Assembly (NCBI GenBank): GCA_903872565.1 | Contig: CAIQLG010000245.1 | Span: 1 to 34,674 of the forward strand | DNA length: 34,674 nt | Direction: 5' to 3' | Source of the DNA: an uncultured Lentisphaerota bacterium | GTDB taxonomy: Bacteria; Verrucomicrobiota; Lentisphaeria; Victivallales; GWF2-50-93 | Shown here: in pieces, positions 24,799 through 31,692 of the stretch | How positions within the stretch are numbered: the first letter of the stretch is position 1 | Layout: each line of letters opens with the position of its first letter | Made by a program: the position numbers and the translations under genes | The notes under the pieces: model-generated | Seen by the model: the letters and a program-made list of their open reading frames with translations, nothing else | Database searches by the model: none | Told to the model about the DNA's origin: nothing

Positions 24799-25372
24799 GG
24801 AGATGATGGGCATGAGAGTCTTTTCGAGACCAACTATCACGCGCTTTCAATGTTTTTTGCATATTGCAGATCTGCGAATCCAACAGATTCGTTCTACAAA
24901 AAACGCGCCGAGAAAATCTGCGGCATCCCATTCGATATTTTTGTGAAGTTCACGGTTGAAATCACATGAACATGCCGACCTGGTGAAGCTCGCCGCGCTT
25001 TACAGTTCCATAGTTTCGCTGAAAATCGCAATAGTTGTAAATTTGAAAAAGGCCTATGCCGGAAATTGCCGTTCAAAACTGAAGAAACAGTTCAAGTCCA
25101 TTCCGACGCTACAGAAGAAAATCGCCAAATTCCACAGTCTCTACAAGAAACTTTGGCTGAAGGAAAGAAAACCTTTCGGACTCGAGGTCATGGATTCACG
25201 CTTCGCCACAATGGAGGCTAGAGCCAAAACACTTAAGGAAAGCATCAAAAACTATCTAACCTGCCGACAGGATTCCATCCCCGAGTTCGAACTCGAATTT
25301 CCGCAAGGCCTCACGGCATACGACCTGTCGTCATTCAGAAAACTCAGCACAAGATGCCTGTCGCTGTGGTAA
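24799..25372 (+). pseudogene. Remnant of a GH20-like beta-N-acetylhexosaminidase
   Basis: The frame from 24799 reads GDDGHESLFETNYHALSMFF, then AYCRSANPT and so on to a TGA at 24967. GDDG-H/N-E-S/C is the active-site-region signature of bacterial GH20-like glycosidases. From about 24956 the sequence continues in another frame to 25372, with the helical C-terminal region of the same family (LWLKERKPFGLEVMDSRFAT, then MEARAKTLKESI...). So a frameshift near 24956-24969 separates two pieces of one gene. The catalytic barrel upstream is missing, and the base before the first piece reads as a stop. The 138-codon downstream frame could still be translated but would be only a helical tail. Confidence 0.72.
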
Positions 25373-25384
25373 GAAAAATAACAG

Positions 25385-25412
25385 GTTACTAGTTATAAGT
25401 TATTGGTTATAC
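25385..25412. repeat. Degenerate 7-nt tandem repeat
   Basis: GTTACTA, GTTATAA, GTTATTG and GTTATAC are four consecutive 7-nt units sharing GTTAnnn. They lie just after the glycosidase remnant. Confidence 0.75.
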
Positions 25413-25519
25413 TTTCAGATTTTCTAATACACCACATCATTTAGTGTAATAGCTATGAGAAATCTTATGTCGCCATTTTGTTTTTTCCAAGAAAATCTGA
25501 ATATGAAATTCGCAATAGT

Positions 25520-25630
25520 AGGTCTGGTTTCGACCTGTCCTTCGTAGTTTGCAGAACGAAGTAGGATGAACCAGACATGCCAAGTCTCATCCCACGTCGT
25601 TCTGCAAGTGCAGAACTATGAGGGACAGGC
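25520..25630. repeat. Complex inverted-repeat element
   Basis: GTCTGGTT (25522) pairs with AACCAGAC (25569), CCTGTCC pairs with GGACAGG at the outer ends, and a perfect hairpin GTTCTGC-AAGT-GCAGAAC sits at about 25600-25617. The two halves contain related text (TAGTTTGCAGAACGAAGTAGGATGA, mirrored on the other strand), so the whole is a diverged long inverted repeat similar in design to the bilobed elements but larger. Confidence 0.6.
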
Positions 25631-25664
25631 AAAATCACCGCCCTGAGCGCAGACTTTTTCTTCT

Positions 25665-25685
25665 GCGCACTCCTGAGATTCGTCC
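25665..25685 (+). repeat. 21-nt sequence shared with 29159-29179
   Basis: The 21 bases starting GCGCACTCCTGAGATT are identical to the reverse complement of 29159-29179. Similarity continues on both sides (GAGCGnnnACTTT before, GCAAnnGCnGAnCTCATC after) with small gaps. Both look like decayed copies of one element or gene end. Confidence 0.6.
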
Positions 25686-25763
25686 GCAACAGCGGAACTC
25701 ATCGAATGAATAAATACAACTATCCTTACATGCTCTTGTTTTATTGGCGTTTATAACAAGATC

Positions 25764-25800
25764 AATTGTTAAATTTTTGCACAGCAAAAAGTTGACAATT
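25764..25800. repeat. 37-nt hairpin, about 17-bp stem with 3-nt loop
   Basis: AATTGTTAA...TTTTTGC (25764-25780) pairs with GCAAAAA...TTGACAATT (25784-25800) around the loop ACA. There is one mismatch and one G-T pair. No T-run follows on the plus strand, so a terminator is doubtful; it may be a stable non-coding structure or mobile-element scar. Confidence 0.6.
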
Positions 25801-25808
25801 CTTAGTTT

Positions 25809-25835
25809 TTCGCGTAATTCGCGTGTTTCGCGGGC
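25809..25835. repeat. 9-nt tandem repeat TTCGCGnnn
   Basis: TTCGCGTAA, TTCGCGTGT and TTCGCGGGC are three consecutive 9-nt units with an invariant TTCGCG. Confidence 0.7.
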
Positions 25836-25995
25836 AAAATATTTTGCTCGATAGAGTGTTCGACAAGGTGCTCGACAAGATTTAATTCATCATCTCCAGA
25901 CTTTGCGGGTTAACCTTGACTTTTCCCCATAACAGGTTATCATTAGTTCCGCACAAAATATGTAATGCGTAACTCTTTTCCGGGAAATGGCATTA

Positions 25996-26060
25996 GTGGA
26001 GGGACGCGCTCCGTCGCGTCCGCTATATGATACGGCCACGACGGAGCGTGGCCCTCCACC
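25996..26060. repeat. Bilobed palindromic repeat element (GTGGAGGG family), best copy
   Basis: The outer stem is GTGGAGG (25996) with CCTCCAC (26053). The left hairpin is GGACGCG-CTCCGT-CGCGTCC (26002-26021) and the right hairpin GGCCACG-ACGGAG-CGTGGCC (26034-26053). All stems are perfect, and the two 6-nt loops are exact reverse complements, so the loops could kiss or the whole could fold as one long hairpin. The flank ATGTAATGCGT at about 25960 matches the 3373 copy. Confidence 0.85.
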
Positions 26061-26111
26061 ATTAAATTGATGCGTTAACAAAATATAAATTCTACTTTGA
26101 GAGGTTCAAAT

Positions 26112-27068
26112 ATGAAAACTGTCAAGCTTGCACTTGTTTCTGTATTTTCTCTTTTCTGCCTCCTGTCCTTCTGCGAAGAAGCCGTAAAGCCTTCCGTGGA
26201 CAACACCAACACCGCGAAAAAAGACTTCAGCATTGTGGCATCATTCTATCCCATATACATTGAAGCCATGAATATCGCCGCTGGAATTCCAGGAGTCACC
26301 GTGAAAAATATGATAAAATCCTCTGCCGGCTGTCTCCATGACTACCAGTTCACACCCGAAGACATGAAAAACCTTTTGAACTCCGATGCCTTCATCATCA
26401 ACGGAGCCGGAATGGAATCTTTCGTTGACCAGGCCATCAAGGAGCGTTCGGATCTCAAAATCATAAATGCGTCCGAGGAGATAAGTCTTATCAAGGAAAA
26501 TAAGAAGGACCCCGAGAAGAATGCAAGCATATTCGGTTGGTTTGGCGGTTCCTCAAAAGAGGTGAACGGCCACGTCTGGTTAAGCGTAACCAATGCGGTA
26601 AAGCAGGTCAACAATATCGCCATAGGCCTCGCGAAAGCCGATCCCGCACATAAGGATGCATATTATAAAAATGCTGACGCGTATATCGTAAAACTCGAGG
26701 CTCTCAAAACAAAGATTCATGACGACCTGAAGAAATTGAAAAACAGGAAAATCATAACTTTCCACGAGGCATTCCCGTATTTCGCGAGAGAATTTGATCT
26801 TGAGACAGTGGCTGTCATAGAAATAGAGCCCGGATCCGAGCCCAGTTCGGATGAAATGGCGGCCACCATAAGAAAAATCTGGAAGAGCGGCGCCAAGGCG
26901 ATCTTCGTGGAGCCGCAGTATCCCGCAAAAAGCGCCGATGCGATTGCCCGGGAAACTGATTCCAAAGTATATATCCTCGACCCGGTGGTCTCCGGTCCCG
27001 ACGATCCCGATGCGTACATAAAGATAATGGAGAAAAATCTCGAGGTACTCAAGAAAGCGCTGAAATAA
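26112..27068 (+). CDS. znuA: Zinc/manganese ABC transporter substrate-binding protein
   Basis: 318 residues from ATG 26112, with GAGAGG 7 nt upstream; the frame extends 5 codons earlier. The N-terminal signal (LALVSVFSLFCLLSF) ends at a Cys21, which could be lipidated although Phe before it is atypical. It is a cluster A-I metal-binding protein with candidate metal ligands His76 (GCLHDYQFTPEDM), His154 (GHVWLS), His218 (TFHEAFPYFARE) and Asp290 (YILDP). The central His-rich loop found in many ZnuA proteins is short and lacks a His run, so zinc versus manganese cannot be decided. It captures metal outside the membrane for the ZnuB/ZnuC importer encoded next. Confidence 0.9.
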   Translation: MKTVKLALVSVFSLFCLLSFCEEAVKPSVDNTNTAKKDFSIVASFYPIYIEAMNIAAGIPGVTVKNMIKSSAGCLHDYQFTPEDMKNLLNSDAFIINGAGMESFVDQAIKERSDLKIINASEEISLIKENKKDPEKNASIFGWFGGSSKEVNGHVWLSVTNAVKQVNNIAIGLAKADPAHKDAYYKNADAYIVKLEALKTKIHDDLKKLKNRKIITFHEAFPYFAREFDLETVAVIEIEPGSEPSSDEMAATIRKIWKSGAKAIFVEPQYPAKSADAIARETDSKVYILDPVVSGPDDPDAYIKIMEKNLEVLKKALK

Positions 27069-27100
27069 GCACAGGGTCATCCCGCAGGATGACGGATTAA

Positions 27101-27257
27101 TGGATTGTTGGATTACTGGATTATTGGGTTTAATATCATCGGAAATTTAAAAACTTAATTATCAGTAGAATCTTGAAGGGAAAATTTTGAGAATTATCTT
27201 AACACTATCTTGTACATATTTTCTTAATTTGCATCAATCCAGTAATCCAACAATCCA
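27101..27257. repeat. 20-nt perfect inverted repeat built of 8-nt units, between znuA and znuC
   Basis: TGGATTGTTGGATTACTGGA (27101-27120) is exactly the reverse complement of 27238-27257. Each arm is an 8-nt tandem repeat (TGGATTGT, TGGATTAC, TGGATTAT...), and the right array continues to about 27265. The 117-nt interior is A+T-rich. A separate hairpin GTCATCC-CGCA-GGATGAC lies at 27076-27093, just after znuA. Confidence 0.75.
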
Positions 27258-27272
27258 ACAATCCATGGAACG

Positions 27273-28115
27273 ATGATGAACAAGTTCAACGAGTTAGGGA
27301 TTCCCTGCGGCGGGTGCTGCACAAAACTTCTCGACCTCTCTGTCCAGATCGGGGACACGAAAATACTCGACGGAATAAATCTGCACGCCCATTGCGGAGA
27401 ACTGACCGCCATAATCGGGCCGAACGGCGCGGGAAAAACAACACTTCTGAGGGCGATGCTGGGGGAAATCCCGCACAAGGGGTCTCTCCAGTTCCAGCAC
27501 TCCGACGGTTCATCCTTTGGAAAACCTAAAATCGGATATGTGCCGCAGAATCTCGATATTGACAAAAGCACTCCAGTGAGCGTCACGGATCTTTTCACTT
27601 CGGTCTCCTCCCGTTTTCCGGTCTGGCTCGGGAACAGCGGAAAAACCTGCCAGCACACCGCAAGGATGCTGGAGCTTGTCGGCGCCGCGAATCTCGTAAA
27701 AATGAAGCTTGGCGAACTTTCCGGCGGGCAGCTGCAGCGAGTGATGCTTGCACTCGCACTTTTCCCTGCTCCGGACCTGCTCCTGCTCGACGAACCCATG
27801 TCAGGAATGGACAAGTCTGGTGTCGAAATTTTCTATAATACAGTTTCGCAGCTCAGGCGAGACTACCATCTCTCGATATTTGTGGTCTCCCACGATATGG
27901 CGGAAATTGCGAATTTCGCAGATCGGATGATCCTCCTGAACCACAGAATTCTGAAGGAGGGAAGGCCTGCGGAAATCATGGATTCCGATGAGTTCAAGAA
28001 AGTTTTCGGCATCGCGGTCGCAGCAGTAGAACCAAAGGGAAAAAGTGATCTGAAATCCATTCTCGCCCCTCATAATTGCCCGGACTGCCACATAAAAGGA
28101 GGTGAATTGAAATGA
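27273..28115 (+). CDS. znuC: Zinc/manganese ABC transporter ATP-binding protein
   Basis: 280 residues. Walker A GPNGAGKTT is at 49-57, the ABC signature LSGGQ at 149-153, Walker B LLLLDEP with Asp173 and Glu174, and the switch histidine in VVSHDMAE. It hydrolyses ATP to drive metal uptake. Two Cys clusters are unusual for this family: CGGCC at residues 12-16 and CPDC close to the C-terminus. They might bind a metal, but this is a guess. The start is ambiguous between two adjacent ATGs, and the inverted repeat separates it from znuA. It ends in ATGA overlap with znuB, so the two are coupled. Confidence 0.92.
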   Translation: MMNKFNELGIPCGGCCTKLLDLSVQIGDTKILDGINLHAHCGELTAIIGPNGAGKTTLLRAMLGEIPHKGSLQFQHSDGSSFGKPKIGYVPQNLDIDKSTPVSVTDLFTSVSSRFPVWLGNSGKTCQHTARMLELVGAANLVKMKLGELSGGQLQRVMLALALFPAPDLLLLDEPMSGMDKSGVEIFYNTVSQLRRDYHLSIFVVSHDMAEIANFADRMILLNHRILKEGRPAEIMDSDEFKKVFGIAVAAVEPKGKSDLKSILAPHNCPDCHIKGGELK

Positions 28116-28948
28116 TGGAGCTATGGTATTCACTTTTAAACTGCCTCCCGTTTGAATGGCTGCATTTCGAATTCATGAAGAACGCCCTGCTCGCAATCAT
28201 TCTGGTCTCCCCTATATTCGCACTGCTCGGATGCCTCGTCATAAACTGCCAGATGTCATTCTTTTCCGATGCGATCGGTCACGCCGCCCTTGCCGGAATC
28301 GCCATCGGTACTCTCGCCGGCCTGGCAAATCCATTGTGGGCGATGATCACTTTCTCATTTCTGCTCACTTTGCTGGTCGTGCTTTTCAAGCGATACAGCA
28401 AGGCTTCGACCGACACGATAATAGGACTGCTGATGTCTTTCAGCGTGGCTCTCGGAATAGTGATCCTCTCGAAATATGGAGGTTTCAACAAATACTCTAA
28501 ATTCCTCATCGGCGACATTCTCACCATCACACCCTCGGAAATAATGATGCTTGTCTGTGTTCTTGCCGTGGTCGTCGCCACCTGGATTTTCTTTTTCAAC
28601 AAGATATTTCTCGTGAGTTTGAACAAATCGCTCGCGTTGAGCAGAGGGATACAGGTCTGGAAGATAGAATTCCTTTTCACTCTGCTGGTAGCGCTCGTGG
28701 TGACCATCTGCATCCAGTGGGTCGGACTCCTGGTGATAAACTCGCTCCTCATACTTCCGGCGGCAGCCTCGAAAAACATATCCAGAAACATCTCCCAATA
28801 TACCTTCTTCGCAGTCATCTTCAGCGTGATTTCGGGGATAGGCGGACTCATAATCTCATATTACGCCGGGACAGCCACAGGTGCCACAATCGTCCTCGTC
28901 GCAATGGCCTTCTTCGTCGCCTCATTCATCATCAAGCTTGAAAAATGA
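28112..28948 (+). CDS. znuB: Zinc/manganese ABC transporter permease
   Basis: 278 residues of the ABC-3 permease family. About eight membrane helices are visible, for example ALLAIILVSPIFALLGCLVI, MITFSFLLTLLVVLF and MLVCVLAVVVATWIFFF. The cytoplasmic coupling region DAIGHAALAGIAIG near 53-66 and LLVINSLLILPAAAS near 210 are typical. The ATG overlaps the znuC stop, and AGGAGG lies about 10 nt before it. With znuA and znuC it forms a complete importer. Confidence 0.93.
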   Translation: MMELWYSLLNCLPFEWLHFEFMKNALLAIILVSPIFALLGCLVINCQMSFFSDAIGHAALAGIAIGTLAGLANPLWAMITFSFLLTLLVVLFKRYSKASTDTIIGLLMSFSVALGIVILSKYGGFNKYSKFLIGDILTITPSEIMMLVCVLAVVVATWIFFFNKIFLVSLNKSLALSRGIQVWKIEFLFTLLVALVVTICIQWVGLLVINSLLILPAAASKNISRNISQYTFFAVIFSVISGIGGLIISYYAGTATGATIVLVAMAFFVASFIIKLEK

Positions 28949-29305
28949 AGTTCATCCTTTCAGCTTTGCAGTTTCTTTATCATGTCAGGATAAAGGGAGC
29001 GCCAGGCGTTATAATAGGTATGCTGGGGGAGAGCATCCGTTCATAGGGAAAACGCAGATCTATTAAAACATACTATGGATAATCAATGATACATTTGCTA
29101 AAAATAAATTTAAATACAAGACAGATATGATATTTTTATGATGAGCTCTGCATTTGCGGGACGAATCTCAGGAGTGCGCGTAACAAAGTTACCGCTCTTC
29201 ATTGCGTCAGGGTTGTTGTCAATGCGCAATGAGAAATCCAAAGCGACTAAATCAATCTTTGGGAAAAATCCTTGAATTTGAACTGTAATAAGGTATTTTA
29301 GTTTT
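28949..29305. other. Intergenic region between znuB and the DUF4160 remnant
   Basis: This 357-nt, A+T-rich gap contains the second copy of a 21-nt shared sequence (29159-29179, minus). The minus strand carries a 73-codon frame across it (29110-29331) that ends in RTPEIRPANAELIIKISYL; it has no recognised domain and may be a decayed gene end. No tRNA or terminator with a T-run is evident. Confidence 0.5.
29159..29179 (-). repeat. 21-nt sequence shared with 25665-25685
   Basis: This is the reverse complement of the 25665 copy. In one minus-strand frame it encodes RTPEIRP followed by ANAELI; the 25665 copy has lost a base just after this point. The region may be a remnant of a duplicated gene end. 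Confidence 0.6.
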
Positions 29306-29545
29306 ATGAGTCCCACAGTTTTGAAAGTCAAGAATTATCGGCTTATGTTTTTCTCTAAAGAGGAAAACAGGATGCACATCCATATTTCATCTCCAGATGG
29401 AGAAGCGAAGTTTTGGATTGAGCCTTTAATTGAACTGGCGGGAAATTATGGTTTGTCGCAAAAACAAATCAATTAAATCAAAAAACTTATAGTGGAAAAT
29501 GAAAACGACATTAGAAATGCCTGGAAAAGACACTTCATCAGTTGA
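29306..29545 (+). pseudogene. DUF4160 protein interrupted by an in-frame stop
   Basis: The frame from ATG 29306 reads MSPTVLKVKNYRLMFFSKEE and HIHISSPDGEAKFWIEPLIE, a clear DUF4160 start, with the usual PHIH-type motif as MHIHI. It stops at TAA 29474-29476 after 56 residues. The same frame continues past the stop with IKKLIVENENDIRNAWKRHF and IS to a TGA at 29543, exactly the C-terminal helix expected of the family. One codon change (for example CAA to TAA) would explain it. DUF4160 is usually paired with DUF2442, which follows and overlaps. Their joint function is not established. Confidence 0.75.
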
Positions 29546-29765
29546 AGTTACGCATATTGACAGCCACGGATTCTGGCTTTTTGTGCAGGAAAAGGAATAC
29601 TTCCTTGGTTTTACAGAATATCCATGGTTCAAAGATGCGCGAATAAATGAAATAACTTCTGTCTCCCTTCTTCACGGTCATCATCTATATTGGCCTTCGC
29701 TTGATGTTGATCTTGAATTGGACTGCCTTCAAAATCCTAGTAAATATCCTTTGAAATACAAATAG
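29499..29765 (+). CDS. DUF2442 protein
   Basis: 88 residues. The conserved DUF2442 phrases are HGFWLFVQEKEYFLGFTEYPWFKDA, SVSLLHGHHLYWPSLDVDLE and the ending NPSKYPLKYK. It overlaps the end of the DUF4160 frame by 47 nt, the usual arrangement of this pair, which is often seen beside toxin-antitoxin-like genes. The ribosome site is weak (GTGG). A later ATG at 29517 would shorten it by six residues. The reading frame is intact even though its partner is broken. Confidence 0.82.
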   Translation: MKTTLEMPGKDTSSVEVTHIDSHGFWLFVQEKEYFLGFTEYPWFKDARINEITSVSLLHGHHLYWPSLDVDLELDCLQNPSKYPLKYK

Positions 29766-29775
29766 TAAATAAATA

Positions 29776-29806
29776 TTAATCCGCCACAGCGGATTAATCT
29801 TTATTT
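29776..29806. terminator. Rho-independent terminator, likely bidirectional
   Basis: TTAATCCGC-CACA-GCGGATTAA is a perfect 9-bp stem (29776-29797), followed by TCTTTATTT on the plus strand and preceded by AAATAAATA, which reads as a T-rich run on the minus strand. It lies between the convergent DUF2442 and holB genes. Confidence 0.75.
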
Positions 29807-30854
29807 ACATCACGATTCTCAGGCAGAATTCCCTGATGGCGAGGGCCTCGTCAACGCTCCAGGACAGATTCTGCAGAAGTTCCTCCACTCTGATCAGATC
29901 CCTGTAGGTTTTTTTATCGTCCAAGGTGAAACCTCCATCGCTGAGAGGTGCCAGAAGCTCAGGGTTTGGCAGCTGTTCCGCAGGAATTCCGCGGCTCATG
30001 ATGTATAACTGTCCAAACCAGGAATGCAGGGCACTCAACAGGGTGCTCCGATGTCCCATATATTCGGCTGCGGCTTCGCCTTCAATCTTGTCCTTCACCT
30101 TCTTTTTCAACGACGAATCAATCTTGTCGAGATCATCGAGCCTCTTTTCCCATTTGTGATCAACATTGTCAGCGGAATCCTTCTTTATGTCGGAAAATAT
30201 TTCAATCAGTGCAGACGCGCATTTTTCCGCCACGACAAGGTCTCCTCTTTCCGCGAAGGACAACTGCCTCAGCGTGTCCAGCAGTTTTTCCGACGATGGC
30301 AAGTTGTAGCTGTACTTGTTGTCGAGGATGAGGAGTGCCTGGCATCTTGATCTTATTGTTGTCAGAAGTATCTGGGGCCGGGAGGAACAGAGGATGAGAA
30401 TGCTGTTTCCAGGGGGCTCTTCGAGAGTCTTGAGAAAAGCGTTCTGCGCGGACGGAGTCATGCATTCCGCGTCGTAGAGTATGCCAATCTTCTTGCCGTT
30501 CGGAAAACTCGGGCTGAGATGGAAGAAGGACTGGAACTCCCTTATCGAATCCGGATCATCGGAGTCCTTTCCTATCTGGATTTTCCTTGACTTGGAGACG
30601 GGGGACAGTATAAACAGGTCTGGATATGTTCCGGACTTTATCTGCCGGCAGGCCGCGCAGGTACCGCAGGAATTTCCATCCATCTGCCTTTTCAGACATC
30701 CCGCGAGTTGCGCAAATCCGATGGAAAATTCATTTATGGTGTCGGAATTGTCCCCGTGCAGAAGATATGCGTGGCTGAGCCTTCCATTGTTCGCTGCTGA
30801 AACAAGCGAGTCAATCATGAGCGGGAATTTGACTCTGAACTTATCCAATGACAT
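29805..30854 (-). CDS. holB: DNA polymerase III delta' subunit
   Basis: 349 residues of the clamp-loader AAA+ family. Cys53, Cys63, Cys66 and Cys69 (GNSCGTCAACR) form the zinc module typical of the family. QNAFLKTLEEPP and RSRCQ (sensor/SRC motif) follow. The P-loop position (LLHGDNSDTINEF) lacks GKT, as expected for a delta' subunit that need not bind ATP. It helps load the sliding clamp during replication. The ATG is 14 nt inside the tmk gene, so the two are coupled in the common tmk-holB order. Confidence 0.92.
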   Translation of the reverse strand: MSLDKFRVKFPLMIDSLVSAANNGRLSHAYLLHGDNSDTINEFSIGFAQLAGCLKRQMDGNSCGTCAACRQIKSGTYPDLFILSPVSKSRKIQIGKDSDDPDSIREFQSFFHLSPSFPNGKKIGILYDAECMTPSAQNAFLKTLEEPPGNSILILCSSRPQILLTTIRSRCQALLILDNKYSYNLPSSEKLLDTLRQLSFAERGDLVVAEKCASALIEIFSDIKKDSADNVDHKWEKRLDDLDKIDSSLKKKVKDKIEGEAAAEYMGHRSTLLSALHSWFGQLYIMSRGIPAEQLPNPELLAPLSDGGFTLDDKKTYRDLIRVEELLQNLSWSVDEALAIREFCLRIVM

Positions 30855-31503
30855 TTTTAAGCAGTCCTATTATTTGACCGTGTATGGCTTCCTTTGGCTG
30901 GACAGCCGAAATTATCTTCACCCTCTCTGGTTCCTGGCGGGCAATCTCGAGAAAACCCTGTCTGACCCTCTTGTGGAAGCTCAGTTCAGCCGATTCAATC
31001 CTGTCCTCGAGGAAAAGCGTCTCCTCGCGGTTAATTATCCTCTCGGAACTTTCCTCTGCTGTCAGATCCAGAACAAACGTAAGGTCGGGCATGCAGCCGG
31101 CGGTAGCGAAGCGGTTCAGCATCGCGATGAAAGAAAGATCCAGCCCTCTACCATAGCCCTGGTAGGCCATCGTCGAATCGGAATATCTGTCGCAGATCAC
31201 ATTGATTCCCGAGCTCAGCGCGGGAATTATCACCTTGCGCACGTGCTGGGCGCGGCTTGCGGCGAAGAGAAGCACTTCCGCCTCGTCCACGACCGCAGTT
31301 TCACCTACATGATGTTTCACTATTTTCCTGAGTTCTTCGCCGATGACTGTTCCGCCCGGTTCGCGGGTGACAACAGTGTCTATGTTTTTTTTGGTGAAAT
31401 ATTCCTGGAGCATCCTGATCTGCGTGGTTTTACCAGCGCATTCCGGCCCCTCGAAACTTATAAAAACCCCTTTCCCAGAGGCTGATTGTTTTTTTGATTT
31501 CAT
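30841..31503 (-). CDS. tmk: Thymidylate kinase
   Basis: 220 residues. It phosphorylates dTMP to dTDP with ATP. The P-loop is GPECAGKTT at 19-27, where the family usually has an Asp-Gly or Glu-Gly before AGKTT; the Cys is an uncommon variant. TREPGGT (near 46), DRYSDSTMAYQG (near 105) and the LDLTAEES...R lid region are present. The gene is first of a two-gene unit with holB. The start is the first ATG of the frame, with a weak GGAT site upstream. Confidence 0.94.
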   Translation of the reverse strand: MKSKKQSASGKGVFISFEGPECAGKTTQIRMLQEYFTKKNIDTVVTREPGGTVIGEELRKIVKHHVGETAVVDEAEVLLFAASRAQHVRKVIIPALSSGINVICDRYSDSTMAYQGYGRGLDLSFIAMLNRFATAGCMPDLTFVLDLTAEESSERIINREETLFLEDRIESAELSFHKRVRQGFLEIARQEPERVKIISAVQPKEAIHGQIIGLLKNVIG

Positions 31504-31651
31504 ATCAATCCATAAAATTTATGATCATTTATGACCAAGATAATATGTGAACGGGGGATTTCAAGAATTGGACGACGGTGAAATCTTTCAATATTTCCTT
31601 TCGCAGCATGGCAAGATTTGTTTTAACTGATACTTTTATGTTTTCAGCCAA

Positions 31652-31668
31652 AATCGTGCGTCACGATT
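31652..31668. promoter_or_regulatory. Perfect 7-bp inverted repeat upstream of the glycosyltransferase
   Basis: AATCGTG-CGT-CACGATT, 24 nt before the ATG at 31693. It could be an operator overlapping the promoter or a hairpin in the leader; there is no direct evidence for a binding protein. Confidence 0.4.
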
Positions 31669-31692
31669 GAATTTCAACATGGGTTTTTTATA

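Larger units (their letters stand above)
25373..26111. other. 739-nt repeat-rich intergenic region
   Basis: There is no convincing gene here. From left to right it holds a 7-nt tandem repeat (25385-25412), a complex inverted-repeat element (25520-25630), a 21-nt sequence shared with 29159-29179 (25665-25685), a long hairpin (25764-25800), a 9-nt tandem repeat (25809-25835), a palindrome GCAAAATATTTTGC (25834-25847), a 12-nt direct repeat (TGTTCGACAAGG, TGCTCGACAAGA, about 25858-25881) and a bilobed palindrome (25996-26060). The znuA promoter should lie in the last about 50 nt. Confidence 0.65.

Noticed and set aside
25465..25689. 74-codon minus-strand frame
   Set aside because: It coincides with the complex inverted-repeat element; the codons are the repeat read through.
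25764..25800. Intrinsic terminator
   Set aside because: The hairpin is strong but is not followed by a T-run on the plus strand and no intact gene ends just upstream.
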